Source: an uncultured Bacteroidales bacterium (GTDB lineage Bacteria; Bacteroidota; Bacteroidia; Bacteroidales; Muribaculaceae). From it: a stretch of 13,016 nt of DNA. A model generated the notes under the pieces. That model made no database searches. It worked only from the letters and a program-made list of their open reading frames with translations, and was not told the DNA's origin. A program made the position numbers and the translations under genes. The stretch is from positions 1 to 13,016 of the forward strand of contig URIC01000052.1 of NCBI GenBank assembly GCA_900547755.1, given 5' to 3'. The number at the start of each line of letters is the position of its first letter. The first letter of the stretch is position 1. Below are positions 6,316-13,016 of the stretch, piece by piece.

Positions 6316-8727
6316 ATGAATAAATTCCTGATTACCGCGCTACTTGCCGGGCTGAGCCTCTCCGCCTCGGCTGAACGTGCGGATATATTGTTGAAAAACG
6401 GTTGGCGGTTTTCGAAGGACAGCATCGAGTGGCAGAATGTCACAATCCCCCATGACTGGGCCATATACGGACCTTTCGACCGCAGTTACGACCTGCAGAA
6501 AGTGGCGGTGGAACAGAACCACGAAACCGAAGAAACCTGGAAAACAGGGCGTACCGGAGGTCTTCCTTACATAGGCAAAGGATTCTACAAGACGACTTTC
6601 TTACTGCCTCAGACCGAGGGCAAGAACATATCTCTGGTCTTTGACGGCGCCATGAGCCATGCCGATGTATATGTTAACGGCACTCATGTGGCGTATTGGC
6701 CATACGGCTATAACTCCTTTAGTGTCAACGTTTCCAAATATGTGCATCCGGGAGACAATACCCTTGAGGTGAGTCTGGAGAACAAGCCCAGGAGTTCCCG
6801 TTGGTATCCGGGTGCCGGTCTGTATCGCAACGTGCATCTGGTCATCACCGATGCCGTTCACGTACCGGTATGGGGCACACAGGTCACTACCCCCTATGTG
6901 GGCAAAGACTACGCGACAGTGCGGCAGGTCACCGAACTTGAGGGAGTCAGCCGGGGCGACACCGTGCAGCTCGTCACCGAAATTTTGGACCCGCAGGGCA
7001 AGACCGTGACCACCGACATCCACAAATATGTGATTCTGCCCAACGCTCCTATAGTACAGAATTTTAAAGTTGATAAGCCTGACCTTTGGACTCCCGAGAA
7101 TCCGGCCCTCTACACAGCTGTCACAAGGGTGCGGATGGACGGCGACACTATGGACACTTATTCCACACGTTTCGGCATCCGCAGCGTGGAGGTGCGCAAC
7201 GGCGAGGGTTTCTTTCTCAACGGCGAGAAGCGCAAGTTCCGGGGCGTATGCAACCACCACGACCTCGGCCCACTCGGCGCGGCTGTCAATAAATCAGCGT
7301 TGCGCCACCAGATAGAGATGCTGAAAGACATGGGCGTGGATGCCATTCGCACCGCCCACAATATGCCCGCCCCTGAGCTGGTGGAGCTGTGTGACGAGAT
7401 GGGCGTGATGCTCATGCTGGAACCTTTCGACGACTGGGGATTCCGCCCTAAGAGCGAGAATGGCTACGGCTCTCTCTTCGCTGACTGGGCCGAGAAGGAT
7501 GTGGTGAACCTGGTGCGGCATTATCGCAACAACCCCTCGGTGGTGATGTGGAGCATAGGCAATGAAGTGCCCTCCCAGTGGGGCCCTGATGGCGTGCAGG
7601 AGCTGATTATGCTTCAGGACATTGTGCATCGCGAGGACCCCACACGCCCGGTGACCTGCGGTATGGACCAGTTCGACGCCGTGGTGAACAACGGATTCGC
7701 CGCCGCCTTGGATGTGCCCGGGTTCAATTATAAGCCCAACCGCTATCTGGAGGCCATAGGCAAGCTGCCTCAGAATCTGGTGCTTGGTTCCGAGACCGCT
7801 TCCACCGTCAGCTCGCGCGGAAAGTATTACTTCCCTGTCAGAATCGGTGCGAATGTGGAGCATCCGGACCATCAGAGTTCCGGTTACGACACCGAGTATT
7901 GCTACTGGAGCAACATCCCCGACGATGATTTCGCCATGGATGACGACTACGATTGGGTGATGGGCCAGTTCGTATGGACCGGTTTCGACTATCTCGGCGA
8001 GCCGACTCCTTACGATACCGACGCATGGCCTTCACATAGCAGCGTGTTCGGGATAATCGACCTTGCCTCCCTCCCCAAAGACCGCTATTACCTATACCGT
8101 TCCAAATGGAACGAGAAGGACAATACTCTCCATATACTGCCTCACTGGACATGGCCCGGACGCGAAGGCGAGATTACTCCTGTCTTCGTCTACACCAACT
8201 CTCCCAAAGCCGAGCTTTTTGTCAACGGCAAGAGCATGGGTGTGCGGGAGAAGAATGACTCCACCCGCATGAGCCGTTACCGTCTGATGTGGAACGATGT
8301 CGTCTATGAGCCCGGCGAGGTCAAGGTGGTGAGCTACGATGCCGAGGGAAATCCTGCCGGCGAGGCTTACGTGCGCACTGCCGGCGAACCGGACCATCTG
8401 GTGCTTTCCTCCGCTGCCGATTCCCTTAAGGCCGACGGCGAGGACCTTGCCTACATCACCGTCCAGGTGGCCGACAAGGATGGCAATCTTGTGCCGACCG
8501 ATGAGCGTGAAGTGAAGTTCTCGGTCAGCGGCGCCGGAAAGTTCCGCGCCACTGCCAACGGCGACCCCACCAGTCTGAGACTCTTTCACCTTCCCGAAAT
8601 GGACCTGTTCTCGGGAGCGGCCACGGCCATTGTGCAGAGTGGAGAGAAGCCCGGCACAGTGACGCTTACCGTCACTGCCGAAGGCCTGCAGCCTGCCTCT
8701 ATTGATATTCCCGTAAATAAATTTTGA
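6316..8727 (+). CDS. Secreted glycoside hydrolase family 2 beta-galactosidase
   Basis: This 803-residue glycosidase cuts terminal beta-linked sugars, most likely beta-galactosides given the galK and galM genes behind it. A signal peptide (1-19, ending ASA) sends it to the periplasm or cell surface. There is no lipobox cysteine. Order: GH2 sugar-binding jelly roll (about 25-180, with GAMSHADVYVNG), GH2 immunoglobulin-like domain (about 183-288), TIM barrel (about 290-600), then DUF4982-like (about 610-685) and a C-terminal Ig-like domain (about 690-800). Catalytic residues are visible: acid/base E417 in WSIGNEVPSQ and nucleophile E493 in VLGSETAST. FRGVCNHHDLGPLG (308-321) is the usual GH2 barrel entry. 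I chose ATG 6316 because it begins the signal peptide; the frame stays open upstream to 6220. The galK gene follows 20 nt later. Beta-glucuronidase and other GH2 activities cannot be excluded from sequence alone. Confidence 0.92.
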   Translation: MNKFLITALLAGLSLSASAERADILLKNGWRFSKDSIEWQNVTIPHDWAIYGPFDRSYDLQKVAVEQNHETEETWKTGRTGGLPYIGKGFYKTTFLLPQTEGKNISLVFDGAMSHADVYVNGTHVAYWPYGYNSFSVNVSKYVHPGDNTLEVSLENKPRSSRWYPGAGLYRNVHLVITDAVHVPVWGTQVTTPYVGKDYATVRQVTELEGVSRGDTVQLVTEILDPQGKTVTTDIHKYVILPNAPIVQNFKVDKPDLWTPENPALYTAVTRVRMDGDTMDTYSTRFGIRSVEVRNGEGFFLNGEKRKFRGVCNHHDLGPLGAAVNKSALRHQIEMLKDMGVDAIRTAHNMPAPELVELCDEMGVMLMLEPFDDWGFRPKSENGYGSLFADWAEKDVVNLVRHYRNNPSVVMWSIGNEVPSQWGPDGVQELIMLQDIVHREDPTRPVTCGMDQFDAVVNNGFAAALDVPGFNYKPNRYLEAIGKLPQNLVLGSETASTVSSRGKYYFPVRIGANVEHPDHQSSGYDTEYCYWSNIPDDDFAMDDDYDWVMGQFVWTGFDYLGEPTPYDTDAWPSHSSVFGIIDLASLPKDRYYLYRSKWNEKDNTLHILPHWTWPGREGEITPVFVYTNSPKAELFVNGKSMGVREKNDSTRMSRYRLMWNDVVYEPGEVKVVSYDAEGNPAGEAYVRTAGEPDHLVLSSAADSLKADGEDLAYITVQVADKDGNLVPTDEREVKFSVSGAGKFRATANGDPTSLRLFHLPEMDLFSGAATAIVQSGEKPGTVTLTVTAEGLQPASIDIPVNKF

Positions 8728-8747
8728 CTCCATAAAAATACCGACCC

Positions 8748-9887
8748 ATGGAAATGAAAAACAGGATAGAGAAAGTATTCAACGAGAAGTTCGGTGAACC
8801 CGCCGGCACATTTTACGCATCTGCCGGACGCATCAATCTGATAGGCGAACATACCGACTACAACGAGGGATTCGTGTTCCCCGGAGCCATAGACAAAGTG
8901 ATAAAGGCAGACATACGCCCCAACTCCACGGATAAGGTGCGTGTCTTCTCGATTGACATAGACGAATACGCCGAGTTCGGTCTCAAGGAAGAGGATGCCC
9001 CCTCGCAGGGCTGGGCCCGTTATATCTTCGGTATCTGCCGCGAGATTCAGAAACGCGGTGGCGAGGTACATGGCTTCGATGCCGTCTTTGCCGGCAATGT
9101 GCCTCTCGGAGCCGGCCTCAGCTCCTCCGCCGCCCTCGAAAGTTGCTTCGCTTTCGCGCTAAACGACCTTTTCAACGATAATCGGATTGACAAGTTTGAA
9201 CTGGCCAGGATAGGCCAAAGCACCGAGCATAACTATTGCGGAGTAAACTGCGGCATCATGGACCAATTCGCATCCGTATTCGGCAAGAAGGACCACCTTA
9301 TCCGCCTGGATTGCCGCTCCCTTGAGTACGAGTACTTCCCCTTCGCACCCAAAGGGCATAAGCTGGTACTCATAGACTCCCGCGTCAAGCACGAACTCAA
9401 GGACTCTCCTTACAACAAGCGTCGCGAGAGTTGCGAGCGAGTAGCCAAGGCGCTGGGCCTTCCCTCCCTGCGCGAGGCCTCACTGGCTGAGCTGAACGCG
9501 GCCAAGATTTCTATCAGCGATGAGGACTACCGTCGTGCCAAATATGTTATCGAGGAGAAAGACCGTGTACTCGCAGTCTGCGCCGCGCTGGAACGCGGAG
9601 ACTACGAGACTGTAGGCCGGAAAATGTACGAGACACACGAGGGTCTCTCCAAGGACTATGAGGTGAGCTGTGAAGAGCTGGACTTCCTGGCCGAGCTGGC
9701 CAAGAAATGTGGCGTCACAGGCTCCAGAATCATGGGTGGCGGCTTCGGCGGATGCACTATCAATCTGGTGCCCGACTCCATCCACGACTCATTCATAAGC
9801 ACTGCAAAGGCCGAGTTCAAGGCCAAGTACGGACACGAACCTGTGGTCTACGATGTAATCATCAGTGATGGCGCACGCAAACTCTGA
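8748..9887 (+). CDS. galK: Galactokinase
   Basis: This cytoplasmic GHMP kinase of 379 residues is the normal length for GalK. It converts alpha-D-galactose and ATP to galactose 1-phosphate. Motifs are all present: galactokinase signature GRINLIGEHTDYNEG (27-41), ATP-binding PLGAGLSSSAALE (119-131), CGIMDQFAS (168-176) with the catalytic Asp172, and the third GHMP motif GSRIMGGGFGGC (325-336). The first ATG (8748) is used here. An ATG two codons later in an A-rich context is equally possible. It lies 20 nt after the GH2 gene and 4 nt before galM, so the three are almost certainly cotranscribed. No galT or galE is found in this window, so the next Leloir step must be encoded elsewhere. Confidence 0.97.
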   Translation: MEMKNRIEKVFNEKFGEPAGTFYASAGRINLIGEHTDYNEGFVFPGAIDKVIKADIRPNSTDKVRVFSIDIDEYAEFGLKEEDAPSQGWARYIFGICREIQKRGGEVHGFDAVFAGNVPLGAGLSSSAALESCFAFALNDLFNDNRIDKFELARIGQSTEHNYCGVNCGIMDQFASVFGKKDHLIRLDCRSLEYEYFPFAPKGHKLVLIDSRVKHELKDSPYNKRRESCERVAKALGLPSLREASLAELNAAKISISDEDYRRAKYVIEEKDRVLAVCAALERGDYETVGRKMYETHEGLSKDYEVSCEELDFLAELAKKCGVTGSRIMGGGFGGCTINLVPDSIHDSFISTAKAEFKAKYGHEPVVYDVIISDGARKL

Positions 9888-9891
9888 TAAC

Positions 9892-10941
9892 ATGACATTC
9901 GAAGAAAGAATAGCGAAATGCAAGAAGGGGGACATACACATTGTGTCCTTCTCCAACTCCCATGGCATGAGTGTGGAACTCTCCTCCCTCGGTGCGGGAA
10001 TAGTAAGCGTGGTGGTGCCTGACAGTGACGGCAACCTGGCCGATGTGGCCTTGGGCTACGCAGCCCCGGCCGATTATCTGTACGACGGACCATGCGCCGG
10101 GAAAACCCCGGGACGCTACGCCAATCGTATAGCCAAGGGCAAGTTCAGCATTGACGGCCAAGATTATCAGCTGGCGATAAACAACGGTCCCAACGCCCTG
10201 CATGGAGGCCCTGAGGGGTTCCAGAATCAGTTGTGGGACGTAGAGCTGCTCCTCAACGGAGTGCGCTTCTCATACCTGTCAGCCGACGGCGAGGAGGGCT
10301 ATCCAGGCACACTCCGAGCAGAAGTGGAATACACCCTGGAGGAGGAATTTAACCGCCTCAACATCCAAATCCGCGCTACTGCCGACAAACCCACAGTGGT
10401 GAACCTCACAAACCACACCTACTGGAATCTGAGGGGCGAAGACTCAGACACCGTGCTGGACCACCGTATGCGGATGCTCTGCTCCCGCTATCTGCCGGGC
10501 AGCGACAGCCTCATCCCCACGGGAGAGATGGCCCCGGTAGCCGGCACACCCATGGACTTCACCCGGGAAAAGGAGCTGGGACGAGACATAAAAGCCGATT
10601 TCCCCGCCATCAACTACGCCAAGGGCTATGACTCCAGTTGGGTGATAGATGGCTGGCGACCCGGACAGTTCATTGAAGGGGTAGTGAGGGTAGAAGACCC
10701 GCAGAGTGGCCGGATACTCGAAGTAGGCACCGACCAGCCCGCAGCCCATGTCTACACGGGCAACTGGCTCGACGGCTCCCCGAAAAGCAAAAGCGGACGC
10801 CCCTACCGCGACTACGAAGGGATAGCCATCGAGATGCAGGGAATGCCGGACGCACCCAACAAACCCGGTTTCCCCACGCAGCTGCTGAGACCGGGCCTGG
10901 AATACCGCCGTCGTATCACCTACACCTTCACGACTCTCTAA
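9892..10941 (+). CDS. galM: Aldose 1-epimerase (galactose mutarotase)
   Basis: This 349-residue mutarotase interconverts the alpha and beta anomers of galactose, supplying the alpha form that GalK uses. The beta-galactosidase two genes upstream would release the beta anomer, so the operon order makes metabolic sense. Visible motifs: NNGPNALHGG (97-106, His104 substrate contact), NLTNHTYWNL (171-180, His175 general acid), YDSSWV (246-251), HVYTGNWLDG (286-295), and AIEMQGMPDAPN (311-322, Glu314 general base). There is no signal peptide with this start, so it is cytoplasmic. ATG 9892 is chosen because it sits 4 nt after the galK stop. An upstream in-frame ATG (9865) would overlap galK by 23 nt and add nine residues without family resemblance. 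The galM stop is followed after 11 nt by a strong terminator. Confidence 0.96.
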   Translation: MTFEERIAKCKKGDIHIVSFSNSHGMSVELSSLGAGIVSVVVPDSDGNLADVALGYAAPADYLYDGPCAGKTPGRYANRIAKGKFSIDGQDYQLAINNGPNALHGGPEGFQNQLWDVELLLNGVRFSYLSADGEEGYPGTLRAEVEYTLEEEFNRLNIQIRATADKPTVVNLTNHTYWNLRGEDSDTVLDHRMRMLCSRYLPGSDSLIPTGEMAPVAGTPMDFTREKELGRDIKADFPAINYAKGYDSSWVIDGWRPGQFIEGVVRVEDPQSGRILEVGTDQPAAHVYTGNWLDGSPKSKSGRPYRDYEGIAIEMQGMPDAPNKPGFPTQLLRPGLEYRRRITYTFTTL

Positions 10942-10952
10942 TCCCTGCTACT

Positions 10953-11010
10953 TACAAGCTGACACTTATTGTCTGAACCAAGACAAAATCAGTGTCGGCT
11001 TGTATGTTTT
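10953..11010 (+). terminator. Terminator of the galactose operon, overlapping the convergent gene
   Basis: A 14-bp stem (10953-10966 with 10991-11004, one G-U pair) encloses a second stem (TTGTCT 10969-10974 with AGACAA 10981-10986) and is followed by ATGTTTTAAT. The single G-U pair becomes an A-C mismatch on the minus strand, and no T run follows there, so the element favours plus-strand termination. The right half codes for the last residues of the convergent DUF3298 gene. Confidence 0.8.
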
Positions 11011-12264
11011 AATAGGGTACTTAAGTGCCACAGGCTGTCTGACAATCTTATTCCTGAGCTTGGAGTAAGGTATCACAAAATGCAATATCCCCTCGGCAAA
11101 GGACCCTTTTTCGTATGGCTGATACGAGAAGACCACCCCTTCGTTGGTAAGCGCCGGACGCGGATAATATGAGCCGTTATACACCTCTTTGATTATCTCC
11201 GAAGCGTTTGCTTCAAGGTCATCCTCACTCATTGAGGCCAGGTACGGTTCATCCATTTCCCGGTATTGCGCCTCTTTGGCAGTCAGTTTCTCCTCCAGCT
11301 GCTTTATTGCGTCCGGGAAACTCTCGGCACCGATTATATCTTCATAACCCAGGAGGTCACCGGTCTCCTCATTGAATGTCAGATAATATTCCTCCATCAG
11401 ACCATGTGCGCCCATGGTGTAGTAATAAGAATAGAAGCGATAGGTGACATACCGGCCGTCGGGGCTTGTCCATGCCGGCGAAATCTCTAACATATAATCA
11501 TATTTCGGTCCGACGCCGTTCCAGTCTTCAACCGTATTTTCACTTCGATATAACTGCTCGTGGACCAGCGCGAAATGACGGGCAATCTCAGTAGGAGTCA
11601 TATCGGCTGCATTGATGCCGTCAACCTTCTTGGGAGTAGACTTGATGCCGTAATAGCTATTGAGGATGCGCTCCATTCCTTTGTCGTCAAGGTATATCGC
11701 CTGGATGTCATTGCGCATAATAGTGGCTATGAACTGATTCAGCCATGTCGGATGATTTGCAGGGAGATAGGCAAGAAACTTGAAATCACATCTCCAGGAA
11801 GAATCCGTCAGTTCAAAACCGCGTGTATAATAGTGTTCTACTGTGCCTGAGGGCAATGATTCCTTTATGGGATTTACAGAATCAGGCAGATGACGCATAT
11901 CATAGCGCACAGTGTCAACCCCTATCGCGAACTTCAACACAGGGCCGTCAGCTACATATACCCCATTGCCTATAACCCTGCAAGTGTCTACGGGAACCGT
12001 ATCCATATAGGTAATGAGGACACTCGCAGACAAGGAGGAAACCTCTTCATCATCACCGGTGAAATAGTCATAGACAACTGTTTTGCCATCATATTGATAA
12101 AGCGTATCGCCATAATAAGTGGATTGCCCGTCACTGACAGAATCGGACATACGTTGCAAATCAATCTGATAGTCCTTTTCCGAGTCGCTTCTATTGTCGG
12201 ATAATGCCATAAATGCGGCTGTGAACAATATCACGGTTATAATTGCGGTCAAAAGATGTCTCAT
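10966..12264 (-). CDS. DUF3298-domain (RsiV-like) envelope protein
   Basis: This protein of 432 residues has unknown function. It starts with a hydrophobic stretch (about 3-21) that is either an uncleaved anchor or a signal peptide, so it acts outside the cytoplasm; no lipobox cysteine is seen. The C-terminal third matches the DUF3298 pattern: YRFYSYYYTMGAHG (275-288), YYLTFNEETGDLL (293-305), then YQPYEKGSFAEG (381-392) and IPYSKL (398-403). DUF3298 is also found in RsiV, a lysozyme-binding anti-sigma factor of Bacillus, but here there is no cytoplasmic anti-sigma segment and no sigma-factor gene nearby, so I do not infer that role. The frame is open upstream to 12330. ATG 12264 is preferred because it places the hydrophobic segment at the N-terminus. 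It converges on galM, and its base composition is more AT-rich than that of the galactose operon. Confidence 0.85.
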   Translation of the reverse strand: MRHLLTAIITVILFTAAFMALSDNRSDSEKDYQIDLQRMSDSVSDGQSTYYGDTLYQYDGKTVVYDYFTGDDEEVSSLSASVLITYMDTVPVDTCRVIGNGVYVADGPVLKFAIGVDTVRYDMRHLPDSVNPIKESLPSGTVEHYYTRGFELTDSSWRCDFKFLAYLPANHPTWLNQFIATIMRNDIQAIYLDDKGMERILNSYYGIKSTPKKVDGINAADMTPTEIARHFALVHEQLYRSENTVEDWNGVGPKYDYMLEISPAWTSPDGRYVTYRFYSYYYTMGAHGLMEEYYLTFNEETGDLLGYEDIIGAESFPDAIKQLEEKLTAKEAQYREMDEPYLASMSEDDLEANASEIIKEVYNGSYYPRPALTNEGVVFSYQPYEKGSFAEGILHFVIPYSKLRNKIVRQPVALKYPIKTYKPTLILSWFRQ

Positions 12265-12517
12265 TTTTTTTACTGTCTTTGGGGATTGTCGGCATAAATC
12301 ATTTGTGCCGGTTCGAGGAAATTTTTTCAATATAGAACCTGCCTGTATTCAGGACTTTCATATATAAGACGGAAAATTCGCACGATTTATATGTTGCGGA
12401 GAAAATTTATTTTCAATTTATCTTTTCTTAGCCGTCGATAGTGTTGCCGACGTTGCAGTTGCCACCTGTCGGAGCAAGCGTTAAGTTCCGACATCTCTTC
12501 TGATACTTATCATGTTA
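12265..12517. other. AT-rich intergenic region between two minus-strand genes
   Basis: It contains no convincing gene or complete promoter box. On the minus strand, TAAATTTT (about 12410-12417) and TATATTG (about 12339-12345) are near matches to the -7 consensus, and either could drive the DUF3298 gene. A bulged inverted repeat (TTGCCGAC near 12443, GTCGGAGCAA near 12468) and a short CCTG...CAGG palindrome (about 12341-12353) are the only other structures I see. Confidence 0.3.
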
Positions 12518-12524
12518 TCAGAAG
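12497..12524 (-). terminator. Hairpin over the stop codon of the small membrane-protein gene
   Basis: CTTCTGATA (12497-12505) and TATCAGAAG (12516-12524) form a perfect 9-bp stem with a 10 nt loop. The TGA stop (12518-12520) lies inside one arm. No U run follows on either strand, so it may be a non-canonical terminator or a 3' protective stem. Confidence 0.45.
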
Positions 12525-12955
12525 TGGGTTATTGAATAGCTCAAGGTGATGCACCATAACAGAAATATGAGGAATGACAGCGTGATTAGCCGGTTTGCAG
12601 GCTTCCGGCATTGCTGAAAAGTCGTAGTATTGATACCGCCAACCCTTTTGGGGAGGAGAAGCGACAGGACGTACATAGCCAAAGCGCTGATTGAGGAAAC
12701 GCTGAAATAGATGAACATTTCATCTTCGACAGCTAAAGTGAACATAGAGATGATAAACAAGAGATTGAACATCCAAAGTATGCCGTCGGCGTTCCACCTG
12801 ATGACACGCCGATTACAGAAAAATACAACTATACACATCGCCATACCGGCTAACCAGCCTTTGCTCAACATCCGTAAGATTAGGCCGCTTATTGTCATGC
12901 CTTCATAACATATTAATGGGTGAGGTTCACGGAAATCGCATATCATATCACTCAT
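12518..12955 (-). CDS. Small multi-pass membrane protein of unknown function
   Basis: This 145-residue protein matches no family I recognise. It has about four hydrophobic segments: roughly 27-47 (MLSKGWLAGMAMCIVVFF), 58-76 (DGILWMFNLLFIISMFTLA), 79-102 (EMFIYFSVSSISALAMYVL) and 122-142 (LITLSFLIFLLWCITLSY). The arrangement implies an inner-membrane protein with short loops. A basic loop (PKRVGG..., KPANR) before the last helix suggests a cytoplasmic side there. Codon use and hydrophobic pattern are consistent with a real gene, and a plausible promoter lies just upstream. It could be a stand-alone gene or the last gene of a unit entering from the right. It shares strand with the DUF3298 gene but is 253 nt away from it. 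Confidence 0.65.
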   Translation of the reverse strand: MSDMICDFREPHPLICYEGMTISGLILRMLSKGWLAGMAMCIVVFFCNRRVIRWNADGILWMFNLLFIISMFTLAVEDEMFIYFSVSSISALAMYVLSLLLPKRVGGINTTTFQQCRKPANRLITLSFLIFLLWCITLSYSITHF

Positions 12956-12973
12956 TTCCAGTAAGTAAGTCGT

Positions 12974-13007
12974 AAAAATTATTTTATACTAAGCCGCATG
13001 GGCAAAA
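12974..13007 (-). promoter_or_regulatory. Possible promoter of the small membrane-protein gene
   Basis: On the minus strand, TTTTG (13003-13007) and TAATTTTT (12974-12981) are separated by 21 nt. This resembles the Bacteroidota -33/-7 pair, with one mismatch in the -7 box. The ATG is about 18 nt downstream of the -7 box, leaving a short leader. Confidence 0.45.
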
Positions 13008-13016
13008 TTGATATTG

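Noticed and set aside
12265..12330. 22-residue N-terminal extension of the DUF3298 protein
   Set aside because: The extension is polar and would push the hydrophobic segment inward; the ATG at 12264 gives a normal exported protein.
1..13016. tRNA, rRNA, CRISPR array, insertion sequence or phage genes
   Set aside because: No cloverleaf, ribosomal RNA stretch, regular repeat-spacer series, transposase or terminal inverted repeats were seen on either strand.

Overview
The window looks like chromosome from a gut-type member of the Bacteroidales (phylum Bacteroidota). This rests on promoter-like TTG/TTTG...TAnnTTTG boxes, the absence of obvious Shine-Dalgarno sites, a type IX secretion (T9SS) sorting tail on a giant secreted protein, a secreted GH2 glycosidase, and cobalamin riboswitches placed in front of surface-protein genes. 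I cannot fix genus or species. A Muribaculaceae, Prevotella or Alistipes relative is only a guess.

Left part (1-5218, minus strand) is a cobalamin-regulated locus. Bases 1 to about 70 hold the 5' half of one cobalamin riboswitch with its promoter; its target gene lies beyond the window. To its right is an intrinsic terminator, then a 1480-codon gene for a secreted multidomain protein: CUB-like domain, BNR-associated N-terminal domain, parallel beta-helix, Fn3-like domain, short DUF4465-like module, PKD-like domain, full DUF4465-like module and T9SS tail. Its promoter drives a second, complete cobalamin riboswitch (4925-5182), followed by about 190 nt of leader. I propose that this is a B12-repressed surface protein, possibly a cobalamin-capture protein exported by T9SS rather than as a lipoprotein. 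This is the most interesting item in the window.

Centre (5273-6145, plus strand) holds a PlsC-like acyltransferase whose promoter sits so close to its ATG that the mRNA is probably leaderless.

Centre-right (6316-10941, plus strand) is a tight galactose operon: secreted GH2 beta-galactosidase, galK (20 nt later) and galM (4 nt later). Galactose released outside the cytoplasm would be epimerised and phosphorylated. No galT, galE or sugar transporter is present here. A strong hairpin terminator ends the operon and overlaps the 3' end of the convergent gene.

Right part (10966-13016, minus strand) carries a DUF3298-type envelope protein and a small multi-pass membrane protein of unknown function, in visibly more AT-rich DNA.
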